From NCBI RefSeq assembly GCF_913064665.1, contig NZ_CAJYBT010000008.1, positions 1 to 64,000 of the forward strand: a DNA stretch of 64,000 nt. Direction: 5' to 3'. The position numbers and the translations under genes were made by a program. How positions within the stretch are numbered: position 1 is the stretch's first letter; the number at the start of each line of letters is the position of its first letter. Under the pieces are notes generated by a model. That model made no database searches. It was not told the origin of the DNA and was given only the letters and a program-made list of their open reading frames with translations. Below are positions 46,301 to 55,187 of this stretch, piece by piece. This stretch comes from an uncultured Thioclava sp. (GTDB lineage Bacteria > Pseudomonadota > Alphaproteobacteria > Rhodobacterales > Rhodobacteraceae).

Positions 46301-47173
46301 CTAGGACGCCGCCGCAACCCGGGCGCGCCACAGCGTGAACAGCCCCGCGCAGACGACCACGCCCGCGCCGATCACCACGTTGATCTCAAGCGGTTCGTGA
46401 AACACCACAACGCCCAGCGTGGCGGCGAAGACCAGTTGCAGATAGGCGAAGGGCTGGATCGCTGACGCCTCGGCCACCTCATAGGCCTTGATCAGCAGGA
46501 AATGCCCGGTCGCCGCCGTGACGCATAACACTGCCATCCAGCCCCAATCGGCAAGCGTCATGTTCTGCCAATGCCAGATGCCGACAGCGGTCACAATCAG
46601 CGCCCCGACAACGCCAGTATAAAAGAACGACACCGAGGCCGGATCGACCCGCCCAACATAGCGCGTCATCAGCGAATAAAGCGCAAACAGCGTCGCCGCC
46701 GCCAGCGGGATCAGCGCATAGGGCGAAAATACGCCAAAGCCCGGCTCTAGGATGATCAGCACCCCGACAAAGCCGATCGCAATCGCCACCACCCTGCGCC
46801 AGCCGACTTTCTCGCCTAGAACAGGCCCGGACAGCCCCGCCACCAGAAGCGGATAGCAGGCAAAAACCGCGTGGCTATGCACCAGTCCCAGATAGACAAA
46901 GCTTTGCACCATCACGATCACTTCGACGATCAGCACGACCGAGCGAAACAACTGCGCCCAAGGCAGACCCGAGCGGCTGGCGCGCCGCAACCCTCCGGGG
47001 CTGCGCGCCGCGATCACCAGCACGAACCCCGCGAAGAACCAGAACCGCACCATCAGCGCCATATAGACATTGTAGGTGTCAGCGATATGGCGCGAGATCC
47101 CGTCCTGCATCGCAAAGATGAAGGTCACCATGACCATCAGGAGGATGCCCCGGCGGTTATCCTGCTCAACCAT
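46301..47173 (-). CDS. EamA/DMT-family transporter
   Basis: 290 residues with ten membrane helices in two EamA repeats (IFAMQDGISRHIAD at the first, MTRYVGRVDPASVSFFYTG at the second). The family exports small metabolites; the substrate is unknown. The first in-frame ATG is at 47233, inside the upstream gene; the ATG at 47173 gives MVEQDNRRGILLMV. Its start overlaps the mnmD gene by 8 nt, so they are co-translated. It converges closely on the transglycosylase gene. Confidence 0.88.
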   Translation of the reverse strand: MVEQDNRRGILLMVMVTFIFAMQDGISRHIADTYNVYMALMVRFWFFAGFVLVIAARSPGGLRRASRSGLPWAQLFRSVVLIVEVIVMVQSFVYLGLVHSHAVFACYPLLVAGLSGPVLGEKVGWRRVVAIAIGFVGVLIILEPGFGVFSPYALIPLAAATLFALYSLMTRYVGRVDPASVSFFYTGVVGALIVTAVGIWHWQNMTLADWGWMAVLCVTAATGHFLLIKAYEVAEASAIQPFAYLQLVFAATLGVVVFHEPLEINVVIGAGVVVCAGLFTLWRARVAAAS

Positions 47174-47840
47174 GAAACACCCCTTTCGACATATGACGCT
47201 TATGGCCGAAACCGGGGCTGCGGGAGACCTCAAACCCGGCTTGCGCCAAGGCGCGGCGCACGAACCCGGCGGCGGTATAGGTGGCGAAGGTGCCGTCCTT
47301 GGCCGTATGCGCGCCCACCTGCGCCATCAAATCATCGCCCCAGAGTTCGGGATTTTTGGCGGGTGAAAACCCATCGAGAAACCACGCATCCGCCTGCGCC
47401 TGCCAGCGTGGCAGGCTGTCACGCGCATCGCCCTCAATCACCTCAACCGCGATCGGGCCGAACTGAAACGCCCGCGCGCCCTGCGCCCACGCGTCAAGAA
47501 ACGGCGCGGCAATCGCCTGAGCCTGCGGGAATGCGTCCAGCGCGCGCGCAATCTCTTCAGCGCTCATCGGATAGGCCTCAAACGAGGTGAACCGGATCGC
47601 GCAATCGTCCGGGCAGATCAGGCGCAGCGCCAACAGGTTCAACCCGGTGCCAAAGCCCAGCTCGGCCACCTGAAACCCCGCCGCCAAACGCCCGGGCAAG
47701 TCATTGCCCGCCAAGAACACATGGCGCGTTTCATCCAAGCCGCCACCAAGGCTGAAATAGGGGTCATCAAACCGGCGCGACACAGGCAACACGCCGTCGC
47801 GCCAGTCCAGATCGGCTTTGCTCTGGTCAGGCAGGGTCAT
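47166..47840 (-). CDS. mnmD: tRNA 5-aminomethyl-2-thiouridine methyltransferase (MnmD type)
   Basis: 224 residues, equivalent to the N-terminal half of E. coli MnmC, which adds the last methyl of mnm5s2U34 in tRNAs for Lys, Glu and Gln. AELGFGTGLNLLAL is the S-adenosylmethionine loop and WFLDGFSPAKNPELW the MnmC signature. The upstream ORF is open to 47948, but the ATG at 47840 gives the start. The FAD-dependent other half is the divergent neighbour at 47890. Confidence 0.9.
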   Translation of the reverse strand: MTLPDQSKADLDWRDGVLPVSRRFDDPYFSLGGGLDETRHVFLAGNDLPGRLAAGFQVAELGFGTGLNLLALRLICPDDCAIRFTSFEAYPMSAEEIARALDAFPQAQAIAAPFLDAWAQGARAFQFGPIAVEVIEGDARDSLPRWQAQADAWFLDGFSPAKNPELWGDDLMAQVGAHTAKDGTFATYTAAGFVRRALAQAGFEVSRSPGFGHKRHMSKGVFHG

Positions 47841-47889
47841 CAGGGATAGTCCGTTGCTTTGATCCGAGCATTGGAGCAAGGAACGGCGA

Positions 47890-48939
47890 ATGACAAGCGG
47901 GCGACCCGATCTGACAGTGCGCGGTGGCGGTATCTTTGGCCTTGCCATCGCCTATCAAGGCGCGCGGCGTGGCGCGAAGGTCCGCCTGATCGAGGCCGAG
48001 CGGATTGGCGCGGGCAGTTCGGGCGGGCATGTCGGCGCGCTTGCCCCGCATGTGCCCGAAAACTGGAACGCCAAGAAGCAATTTCAATTTGAAAGCCTGA
48101 TGATGGCCGAGACCTTCTGGGCCGAGGTTGCGCAGATCGGCGGGCGCGATCCGGGCTATGGTCGCATCGGGCGCATCCAGCCGCTGATGGACGAGACGCA
48201 GATCGCCCGCGCGCAGGAACGCGCGCAATCGGCAGCCGATTTATGGCAGGGGCGCGCGACGTGGCAGGTGGTCGAGGCGGCGCAGTTCGCCCCCTTCGCG
48301 CCGCCTTCACCCACGGGGCTGGTGATCCATGACACGCTAAGCGCGCGTGCCGCGCCGCGTGCCGCTGGAGCCGCCCTCGTTGCGGCTTTGCAGGCGCTGG
48401 GCGTCGAGATCGTGATTGGCGAGGGGGCCGAGATCGGCCCGGTGATCCACGCCACCGGTGCCCCCGGCTTGGCCGATCTGAGTGCTGCTTTCGGCAGGCC
48501 AATGGGCAACGGCGTCAAAGGGCAATCCGCGTTGTTGCGCCATGACGCGGGCGTTGCGCCGCAAATCTATGCCGACAGCCTGCATCTCGTGCCACACGCC
48601 GATGGCACGGTCGCAATTGGCTCGACCTCCGAGCGCGAATTTGACGCTCCCGATACGACCGATGCCCAGCTTGAGACGCTGATCGACACCGCCCGCCGCC
48701 TGTGTCCTGCGCTAGCGCAAGCGCGCGTGATCGACCGATGGGGCGGGGTGCGCCCGCGTGCAAAATCGCGCGCACCGATGCTGGGGGCTTGGCCCGATCG
48801 ACCGGGGCATTTCATCGCCAATGGTGGGTTCAAAATTGGCTTTGGCATGGCCCCGAAAGTGGCGCAGGTCATGATCGATCTGGTACTCGACCGGCAGGCG
48901 ACAATCCCCGAAGGGTTTGGCGTTCAAGACAACCTGTAA
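47890..48939 (+). CDS. FAD-dependent oxidoreductase, MnmC oxidase-like
   Basis: 349 residues of the DAO (glycine oxidase-like) family: LTVRGGGIFGLAIAYQGARR is the dinucleotide-binding loop, SSGGHVGALAPHVP the second contact, and FIANGGFKIGFGMAP the C-terminal FAD segment. In E. coli MnmC the matching domain removes the carboxymethyl group from cmnm5s2U. The other half lies 50 bp away and divergent, which suggests a split MnmC; a different amine substrate is also possible. AAGGAA precedes the ATG. Confidence 0.82.
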   Translation: MTSGRPDLTVRGGGIFGLAIAYQGARRGAKVRLIEAERIGAGSSGGHVGALAPHVPENWNAKKQFQFESLMMAETFWAEVAQIGGRDPGYGRIGRIQPLMDETQIARAQERAQSAADLWQGRATWQVVEAAQFAPFAPPSPTGLVIHDTLSARAAPRAAGAALVAALQALGVEIVIGEGAEIGPVIHATGAPGLADLSAAFGRPMGNGVKGQSALLRHDAGVAPQIYADSLHLVPHADGTVAIGSTSEREFDAPDTTDAQLETLIDTARRLCPALAQARVIDRWGGVRPRAKSRAPMLGAWPDRPGHFIANGGFKIGFGMAPKVAQVMIDLVLDRQATIPEGFGVQDNL

Positions 48940-48997
48940 AAGGGGGCCGCGCTATCGCGACGCGGCTGCCCGCTATTAGCCAAGCGAGGTGTCCTGC

Positions 48998-49020
48998 CTC
49001 ACTGACTTGAGGTCAGTGAG
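48998..49020. repeat. 9-bp hairpin over the ABC ATPase stop codon
   Basis: CTCACTGAC/GTCAGTGAG with a 5-nt loop. The ABC gene's TGA (48999-49001) lies in the left arm. No T run follows, so it may be a stabilising 3' structure rather than a classical terminator. Confidence 0.5.
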
Positions 49021-49931
49021 ACGAAAACCTCTTCCAGTCCGGGCTGTTCGGTCGCCACATCGCGAATTTCGATGCCTGCTGCGCGGATCGCGTCAAGAAT
49101 ATCTTCAGGTCCGGTCTGTCTGCGCGAATAGGTAAAGGCGAGCCGCCCGCCGGGGCGCTTGTCCATCTTGACGCCGTCGGGCAGTGCGATGTGATCGGGC
49201 GCGGGGTTGCGCGGTTCAACGACCAGCGCCTTGCGATCCATCCGGCCCAGCAGGTTGGCGGTGGTGTCGCGCACGATCAACTCGCCGTGGTTGATGATGG
49301 CGATTTCGTCACACATTTCCTCAGCCTCTTCGAGGTAATGGGTGGTGAGGATGATCGTCATCCCCTGTTCGTTGAGCTTGCGCACATTGCGCCACAGCAT
49401 CGCGCGCAATTCGATATCGACGCCGGCGGTGGGCTCATCAAGCACCAGAATTTGCGGCCGATGCACCAATGCCTTGGCCAGCAACAAGCGCCGCTTCATT
49501 CCGCCCGAAAGGGCGCGAGCATAGGCCTCGGCCTTGTCGCTTAGGCCCACAAGCTCCAAAATCTCATCGGTCCAGCGTTCCGATTTAGGCACGCCATACA
49601 GCCCAGCCTGTGTTTCCAGTGCCGCGCGCGGGGTGAAAAACGGGTCCATGTTGATTTCTTGCGGCATCACGCCGATGGCGGCACGCGACTGGCGCGGGTT
49701 CACATCTTGGTCGAACCCCCAGATCACAACTTGCCCATCGGTTTTTTTCACCAGACCCGCCAGAATATTGATCAGGGTCGATTTGCCTGCGCCATTGGGG
49801 CCCAAAAGCCCAAAGATCGTGCCCGCCGGGATTGACAGATCCAGCCCTTTCAGCGCCTCTTTCGGTTCTTGCTTTTTGCTGCCCGCATAGGTCTTGCGTA
49901 GACCTTTGACCTCGATTGCCTGCTGTTCCAA
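48999..49931 (-). CDS. ABC transporter ATP-binding protein, ABC-2 type
   Basis: 310 residues: Walker A GLLGPNGAGKST, signature LSGGMKRRL, Walker B ILVLDEPTAGVD, and a C-terminal extension of about 80 residues. The pattern fits exporters with ABC-2 permeases, such as drug or polysaccharide export. No permease gene lies beside it; upstream is a divergent zinc-finger gene and downstream a convergent oxidoreductase. It is thus an orphan in this window. The substrate is unknown. The EMCDEIAIINHGE segment is usual for the family. Confidence 0.9.
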   Translation of the reverse strand: MEQQAIEVKGLRKTYAGSKKQEPKEALKGLDLSIPAGTIFGLLGPNGAGKSTLINILAGLVKKTDGQVVIWGFDQDVNPRQSRAAIGVMPQEINMDPFFTPRAALETQAGLYGVPKSERWTDEILELVGLSDKAEAYARALSGGMKRRLLLAKALVHRPQILVLDEPTAGVDIELRAMLWRNVRKLNEQGMTIILTTHYLEEAEEMCDEIAIINHGELIVRDTTANLLGRMDRKALVVEPRNPAPDHIALPDGVKMDKRPGGRLAFTYSRRQTGPEDILDAIRAAGIEIRDVATEQPGLEEVFVSLTSSQ

Positions 49932-50013
49932 CTTGCCCCGCCTTTCGTGATAGTTAGAATGGCGCCCAACGGATGGGCGCGCCCCTTTGCGCCCTTATAT
50001 AGATGGAGCCGCC

Positions 50014-50220
50014 ATGACTGCCACCTCTTCGCACCCGACCCCTGAGGCCCCCGAGATCGAGATCGTCACGCATTGGAAAGTCGCCTGCGATGGCGGCGAG
50101 GGCGCGTTGGGCCATCCGCGCGTCTGGCTTTCGATCCCGCGCGATACTGGGTTCGTGGAATGTGGTTATTGCGATAAGAAATATGTGATCGACCGCGAAC
50201 ATGCGCATGACGATCACTGA
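50014..50220 (+). CDS. CHCC zinc-finger protein
   Basis: 68 residues with the zf-CHCC pattern: Cys, then His in [10 protein letters not shown], then GYCDKKYV with the preceding Cys, i.e. C-H-C-C ligands. The fold is that of the NDUFS6 accessory subunit of complex I; in alphaproteobacteria a small protein of this kind can associate with complex I. That role is inferred from the family only. The ATG at 50014 (MTATSSHP) is preferred to an upstream one. A terminator follows the stop. Confidence 0.88.
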   Translation: MTATSSHPTPEAPEIEIVTHWKVACDGGEGALGHPRVWLSIPRDTGFVECGYCDKKYVIDREHAHDDH

Positions 50221-50244
50221 ACGCAGTTCGTGTTTATGTCAGAA

Positions 50245-50272
50245 GGGCGGCGTTTAGCCGTCCTTTTTCTTT
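50245..50272 (+). terminator. Terminator after the zinc-finger gene
   Basis: GGGCGGC/GCCGTCC stem (7 bp, one G-T wobble) with loop GTTTA, then TTTTTCTTTT. It overlaps the stop codon of the small minus-strand gene at 50254. Confidence 0.8.
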
Positions 50273-50388
50273 TCGGCGGCGGCCTTCATGCGCGCCAGCA
50301 ATTCGGCCTTAGGGGCAGCTTTGCCATAGGGGTTCTTTTTCGAACCCTTGGCGTTGTGTTCGCTATGGGCGGGGGCATGTTTGGCCAT
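50254..50388 (-). CDS. 44-residue basic protein, unknown
   Basis: MAKHAPAHSEHNAKGS opens it; it continues KKNPYGKAAPKAELLARMK and ends in a Lys-rich tail. The protein is strongly basic and probably disordered. A strong ribosome site, AGGAGGTG, lies directly upstream of the ATG, which is the main support for it being translated. I do not recognise the family. It is convergent with the zinc-finger gene, whose terminator covers its stop codon. Confidence 0.65.
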   Translation of the reverse strand: MAKHAPAHSEHNAKGSKKNPYGKAAPKAELLARMKAAAEKKKDG

Positions 50389-50564
50389 ATTGGCACCTCC
50401 TGATTTGGAATAATCCATCACCTGATCCTTTTACGCAGTCTTTGCAGACAGATGGGCCATCACGGGGTTTTGCGCAAGGGCTCGCGCGAAGACGGGCGAG
50501 TGCTGGCACTGCGTGGCGCGCTGTGGCACAACCTATCCAAAGCGCGCGAAGGAGAACTGTTTTC

Positions 50565-53381
50565 ATGGCATTCGGCAAAGGTTGTCACCTGCATCTGATC
50601 GACGGATCGGCCTTTATCTTTCGCGCCTATCACGCGCTGCCGCCGCTGACGCGTAAATCCGATGGCTTGCCGATTGGCGCGGTGGCCGGGTTTTGCAACA
50701 TGCTGTGGAAATATATCGAGGACGCCAAAGGCTCTGATGCGCCCACCCATGCGGCAGTGATTTTCGACAAGGGCAGCCATACATTTCGCAACGACATGTA
50801 TGACAAATACAAGGCCAATCGCGATGAGATGCCTCAGGATTTGCGCCCGCAGATGCCGCTGACCCGAGAGGCCACGCGCGCCTTCAATATCGCCTGCGAG
50901 GAACTTGAGGGCTATGAGGCAGATGACATCATCGCCACGCTGGCGCGTCAGGCGCGCGAAGCGGGCGGGCGGGTGACGATCATTTCTTCGGATAAGGATT
51001 TGATGCAACTGGTCGGTGGCGGCGTCGAGATGTTCGATGCGATGAAGAATCGCGCCATCGGTGTCGAAGAGGTCGAAGCGAAATTTGGCGTGAGCCCGGA
51101 TCGCGTGGTCGACGTGCAAGCGCTGGCGGGCGATTCGGTCGACAACATCCCTGGCGCGCCAGGGATCGGGGTGAAAACAGCCGCTTTGTTAATCAACGAA
51201 TACGGTGATCTGGAAACGCTGTTGGCGCGCGCAAGCGAAATCAAACAGCCCAAACGCCGTGAATCGCTGGTCGATAATGCGGACCAGATCCGGCTGTCGA
51301 AGCAGTTGGTAACGCTGGACCCGCAAACGCCGATCACCTTTACGCTCGATGATCTGGAGATTCGCGAACCGCTGGTGGAAACGCTGCTCGATTTCCTGAA
51401 CCGGATGGAATTTCGCACGCTCACCCGCCGCGTCGCTGAGAAATTCAACGCCGAGCCACCGCCCGCGATTGAGATAACCGCCTCGACGGACGCGGCCACA
51501 CCTGCGCAAGACGCCCCCCCAATCACACCGGAAAGCTACGTCTGTATCCGTGATGCCAAGACGTTAGAGAAATGGCTCGATCAAGCTCGCGCGCGCGGTT
51601 GGGTTGCGGTCGATACCGAGACCACCTCGCTGGACGAAATGCAGGCTGATCTGGTCGGTGTGTCGCTGTGCATCGAGGCGGGCCAGGCGGCCTATATTCC
51701 GCTGGGCCACTCCATGGGCGAGGATGATCTATTTGGCGGAACGGCTCGCGCCGAGGGGCAGATGGATATGGATGCGGCGCTGGCGCTGCTCAAACCCGTG
51801 CTGGAGGATGACTCGATCCTCAAGATCGGGCAAAACATGAAGTATGACTTCAAGATTTTCGCGCGTCACGGCATTCGCGTCGTCCCGATCGATGACACGA
51901 TGCTGATGAGCTACGCGATGTTCTCGGGGTTGCACAATCACGGCATGGATGCGCTCTCGGATCGCTATCTCAACCACCAGCCGATCCCGATCAAGGATCT
52001 GATCGGCTCGGGCAAATCCCAGATCACCTTTGACAAGGTCGCGATCGACACCGCCACGCGTTACGCCGCCGAGGATGCTGATATCACCTTGCGGCTCTGG
52101 CAGCAGTTCAAGCCGCGCCTGCATCGCGAACAGGTCACCACGGTCTATGAAACGCTGGAACGCCCGATGGTGCCGGTTCTGGCCGATATGGAAATGGCGG
52201 GGGTCAAGGTGGACGCGCAGGTTTTGTCGCGCATGTCCAACGCATTCGCGCAGAAAATGGCCGGGCTGGAAGACGAGATCGCGCAGATCGCAGGCACGCC
52301 GTTTAACGTAGGCTCGCCCAAGCAGCTGGGCGAAATCCTGTTCGATCAAATGGGCGTCGAGGGCGGTAAGAAGGGCAAGACGGGCGCTTATGGTACCGGC
52401 GCAGACGTGCTCGAAGACGTCACCACGCTGGAAGATGTGAATCCGCAGGCAGCGAAACTGGCGGCTCGGGTGCTGGATTGGCGCCAGATCGCCAAGCTGA
52501 AATCGACCTATACGGATGCGCTGCAAACCCATGTGAACCCGGAAACGGGGCGCGTGCACACGTCCTACTCCATCGCCGGGGCCAATACCGGGCGTCTGGC
52601 CTCGACCGATCCGAACTTGCAGAATATTCCCGTGCGCTCCGAGGAAGGTCGCCGTATCCGCGAGGCGTTTGTCGCGGGGCCGGGGATGAAGATCGTCTCG
52701 CTCGATTATAGCCAGATCGAGCTGCGTATCCTCGCCCATGTCGCCGATCTGCCCGAGATGAAACAGGCCTTCAAAGAGGGTTTGGATATTCACGCGATGA
52801 CGGCTTCGGAAATGTTCGATGTGCCGCTCGATCAGATGACCTCTGACATTCGCCGTAAGGCCAAGGCGATCAATTTCGGCGTGATCTATGGGATTTCCGG
52901 CTTTGGTCTTGCGCGCAATTTGCGGATTCCGCGCGCCGAGGCGCAGGGCTTTATCGACCGCTATTTCGAACGTTTCCCGGGTATTCGCCAATACATGGAC
53001 GACACGGTGGCCTTCGCGAAAGAGCATAAATTCGTCCAAACCCTGTTTGGCCGCAAAATTCATACCCCCGAAATCACCTCTAAAGGCCCGTCGGCGGGAT
53101 TTGCCAAACGCGCCGCGATCAACGCGCCGATTCAAGGGGCGGCGGCTGACATTATCCGGCGCGCGATGATCCGAATGCCCGCCGCCATCGCGGGGCTGCC
53201 CGCGACGATGCTGCTGCAGGTTCATGACGAATTGATCTTTGAAGTCGAGAACGGCGCGGTCGATGATCTGATTGCTGCTGCGCGCGCCACGATGGAGGGT
53301 GCGGCGGAACCGGTGATGAAACTTTCGGTGCCGCTGGTCGTTGATGCCGGGCAAGGGGCAAGCTGGGCTGAGGCGCATTGA
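50565..53381 (+). CDS. polA: DNA polymerase I
   Basis: 938 residues. The 5' nuclease domain covers about 1-290 (LIDGSAFIFRAYHALPPL). The 3'-5' exonuclease domain is about 340-530 and retains DxE acids in AVDTETTSLDEM, so proofreading is probably active. The polymerase domain includes LDYSQIELRILAHV, the O helix KAINFGVIYGIS and VHDELIFEV. The ORF opens at 50442; AAGGAGAA precedes the ATG at 50565 and the MAFGKGCHLHLIDG start agrees with the family. It fills repair and replication gaps. Confidence 0.97.
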   Translation: MAFGKGCHLHLIDGSAFIFRAYHALPPLTRKSDGLPIGAVAGFCNMLWKYIEDAKGSDAPTHAAVIFDKGSHTFRNDMYDKYKANRDEMPQDLRPQMPLTREATRAFNIACEELEGYEADDIIATLARQAREAGGRVTIISSDKDLMQLVGGGVEMFDAMKNRAIGVEEVEAKFGVSPDRVVDVQALAGDSVDNIPGAPGIGVKTAALLINEYGDLETLLARASEIKQPKRRESLVDNADQIRLSKQLVTLDPQTPITFTLDDLEIREPLVETLLDFLNRMEFRTLTRRVAEKFNAEPPPAIEITASTDAATPAQDAPPITPESYVCIRDAKTLEKWLDQARARGWVAVDTETTSLDEMQADLVGVSLCIEAGQAAYIPLGHSMGEDDLFGGTARAEGQMDMDAALALLKPVLEDDSILKIGQNMKYDFKIFARHGIRVVPIDDTMLMSYAMFSGLHNHGMDALSDRYLNHQPIPIKDLIGSGKSQITFDKVAIDTATRYAAEDADITLRLWQQFKPRLHREQVTTVYETLERPMVPVLADMEMAGVKVDAQVLSRMSNAFAQKMAGLEDEIAQIAGTPFNVGSPKQLGEILFDQMGVEGGKKGKTGAYGTGADVLEDVTTLEDVNPQAAKLAARVLDWRQIAKLKSTYTDALQTHVNPETGRVHTSYSIAGANTGRLASTDPNLQNIPVRSEEGRRIREAFVAGPGMKIVSLDYSQIELRILAHVADLPEMKQAFKEGLDIHAMTASEMFDVPLDQMTSDIRRKAKAINFGVIYGISGFGLARNLRIPRAEAQGFIDRYFERFPGIRQYMDDTVAFAKEHKFVQTLFGRKIHTPEITSKGPSAGFAKRAAINAPIQGAAADIIRRAMIRMPAAIAGLPATMLLQVHDELIFEVENGAVDDLIAAARATMEGAAEPVMKLSVPLVVDAGQGASWAEAH

Positions 53382-53421
53382 GACACACGGGGCGTGGAGT
53401 GATAGTGCGGATGCCTCCGGC

Positions 53422-53480
53422 GGGAGTATTTAGGGCTAGATGAAAGCCACACCACGTTTCATCTAGCCCTAAATACTCCC
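53422..53480. repeat. 24-bp perfect inverted repeat after polA
   Basis: The arm GGGAGTATTTAGGGCTAGAT plus GAAA (53422-53445) is repeated exactly in reverse complement at 53457-53480, with an 11-nt loop. It lies 40 nt past the polA stop. The sequence resembles extragenic elements I recall from Rhodobacteraceae genomes. It could end polA transcription or protect its 3' end. Confidence 0.85.
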
Positions 53481-53535
53481 CGCGGAGCGTTCCACGCGCG
53501 CCAAAAGAACACCGCCAGAAAGAGACAGGAACGCG

Positions 53536-54438
53536 ATGCCACATGACCATCAACATCATCATCATCTAAGCGAGGGCGCTGGCGATAATCGGGTGCTTTT
53601 TGCCGTGGTGGTCAATGTGATCTTGACCGTGGCGCAGGTTGCGGGCGGGGCGATTGCGGGCTCGATGGCGCTGGTGGCGGATGGGGTACATAATTTCTCA
53701 GATGCGGCAGCGCTGGTGTTGGCCTTTGGGGCGCGGCGGCTGGCGCGGCGCGGGGCGGATGCTGCGATGAGTTTCGGATGGGCGCGCGCCGAGGTGGTTG
53801 CGGCTTTCGTGAATTATATTGCGCTGATCCTGATTTCGATCTGGCTGGTTTTCGAGGCGTTGGGGCGGATTGTCGCGCCGCCGCAGGTCGATGGCTGGAT
53901 CGTGGTTTGGTTGGCCGGATTGGCGCTGATCATTGATCTAGCAACGGCGGCGCTGACCTATGCGCTCTCTAAGGATAGCCTCAATATTCGCGCCGCGTTC
54001 TTGCACAATCTTGCCGATGCGGGGGCCTCGGTGGCGGTGATTGTCGGAGGCGCTTTGATCCTGCTTTATGATTGGCGGTTGGTCGATCCGTTGCTGACAA
54101 TCGGGATTTCAGCCTTCATTCTGTGGCATGTCGTGGGCGATCTGAAGCCGGTGTTGCGCATCTTGATGTTGGGCACACCACCCGAGGCGAACACGGCCGA
54201 AGTGAGCGGTGCGCTGGCCGAGATTGCAGGCGTGCAGAGCGTCCATCACGTGCATCTGTGGCAGATCGACGAGCGGCGGGTCTCGGTTGAGGCGCATCTG
54301 GTGCTGGGGGCGGGCGATGATTACGCCCCGGTGATTGCGCGCGCCAAGGAAATGCTCGCGCATCGCTTTGACATTCACCACGCCACGCTGGAACCGGAGA
54401 CTGTGCTAACGGGCTGTGCCGATCATCTTGCCCATTAG
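53536..54438 (+). CDS. Cation diffusion facilitator metal exporter
   Basis: 300 residues. A His-rich N-terminus (MPHDHQHHHH) likely binds metal. About six helices follow, with the CDF motifs ADGVHNFSDA and LHNLADAGAS that form the transport site, and a C-terminal cytoplasmic domain (HHVHLWQIDERRVSVEAHL). The family exports Zn2+, Co2+ or Fe2+ against protons. The Asn in the first motif (HNFSD) resembles ZitB/CzcD proteins. The stop overlaps the convergent hydroxypyruvate isomerase gene by 4 nt. Confidence 0.93.
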   Translation: MPHDHQHHHHLSEGAGDNRVLFAVVVNVILTVAQVAGGAIAGSMALVADGVHNFSDAAALVLAFGARRLARRGADAAMSFGWARAEVVAAFVNYIALILISIWLVFEALGRIVAPPQVDGWIVVWLAGLALIIDLATAALTYALSKDSLNIRAAFLHNLADAGASVAVIVGGALILLYDWRLVDPLLTIGISAFILWHVVGDLKPVLRILMLGTPPEANTAEVSGALAEIAGVQSVHHVHLWQIDERRVSVEAHLVLGAGDDYAPVIARAKEMLAHRFDIHHATLEPETVLTGCADHLAH

Positions 54439-55187
54439 GTGGCCAACCAGCCCAAGCCATCGCGCGTCTCCCCGACAGGCCTATATTCGGCCGAGGCGAA
54501 CCCCGCATAGCCGCCGAGATCGAGCTGATTGAAAAATGCGCTCAGGTCGATCTCTCCGCTGCCCGGATCGCTACGTCCTGGCGCATTCGCAAATTGCACA
54601 TGCACCGCGCGATCTTTGTGCTTGTCCCATGTCGCGGCCACGTCTTCGGTCAGGACATGGGCGTGATAGGCATCAAATTGCAGGTTCAGATTTGGCGCGC
54701 CGACGGCGTCCAGTATCTCGGCTGCCAGATCGAAATCATTGAGAAAATAGCCCGGCATGTCGATTGGGTTGATCGGCTCGATCGTCAGTGAGCGTTTGGG
54801 CGCGCGCGCCGCCGCCCATGTCAGGTTGTCGATATAGGTTTTACGCGCGACGAGGCCCCGCGCCTTGCCCGCCATGATGTGAATGTGGCGCGGTCCCAGC
54901 ACATCGGCAAATCGCATCGCGCGGTCGAAATCGCGGCGAAACCGATCCTCGCAGCCCGGTACGGCGGCGAAACCGCGATCCCCGCCGGTCCAATTGGGGG
55001 GCGGTACGTTCATCAGCACGAAAGTCAGGTCATGGCGCACCAATTCGTGGCGCATTTCCTGGGCCGAGAATTCATAGGGAAACAGCACCTCGACAGCGTC
55101 AAACCCGGCCTCTTTGGCGGCGGCGAAGCGCTCCATGAAGGGCAGTTCGGTGAACAGGAAGGTCAGGTTGGCGGCAAATTTTGGCAC
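54435..55187 (-). CDS. Hydroxypyruvate isomerase-family TIM barrel protein
   Basis: 250 residues. The family motifs FAANLTFLFTELPFMERF, TIEPINP, NLQFDAYH and HVQFANAPGR are present. Family members interconvert hydroxypyruvate and tartronate semialdehyde or act on 2-oxotetronates; which one is open. The start codon is GTG, with TAA of the upstream gene directly before it and GGAGG six bases upstream. It is thus in one operon with the DUF1285 gene. Names used for homologues include hyi and otnI. Confidence 0.88.
   Translation of the reverse strand: MPKFAANLTFLFTELPFMERFAAAKEAGFDAVEVLFPYEFSAQEMRHELVRHDLTFVLMNVPPPNWTGGDRGFAAVPGCEDRFRRDFDRAMRFADVLGPRHIHIMAGKARGLVARKTYIDNLTWAAARAPKRSLTIEPINPIDMPGYFLNDFDLAAEILDAVGAPNLNLQFDAYHAHVLTEDVAATWDKHKDRAVHVQFANAPGRSDPGSGEIDLSAFFNQLDLGGYAGFASAEYRPVGETRDGLGWLAT

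Noticed and set aside
51729-53378. 549-codon minus ORF opposite polA
   Set aside because: It is the mirror of a clear polymerase gene, with no domain of its own.
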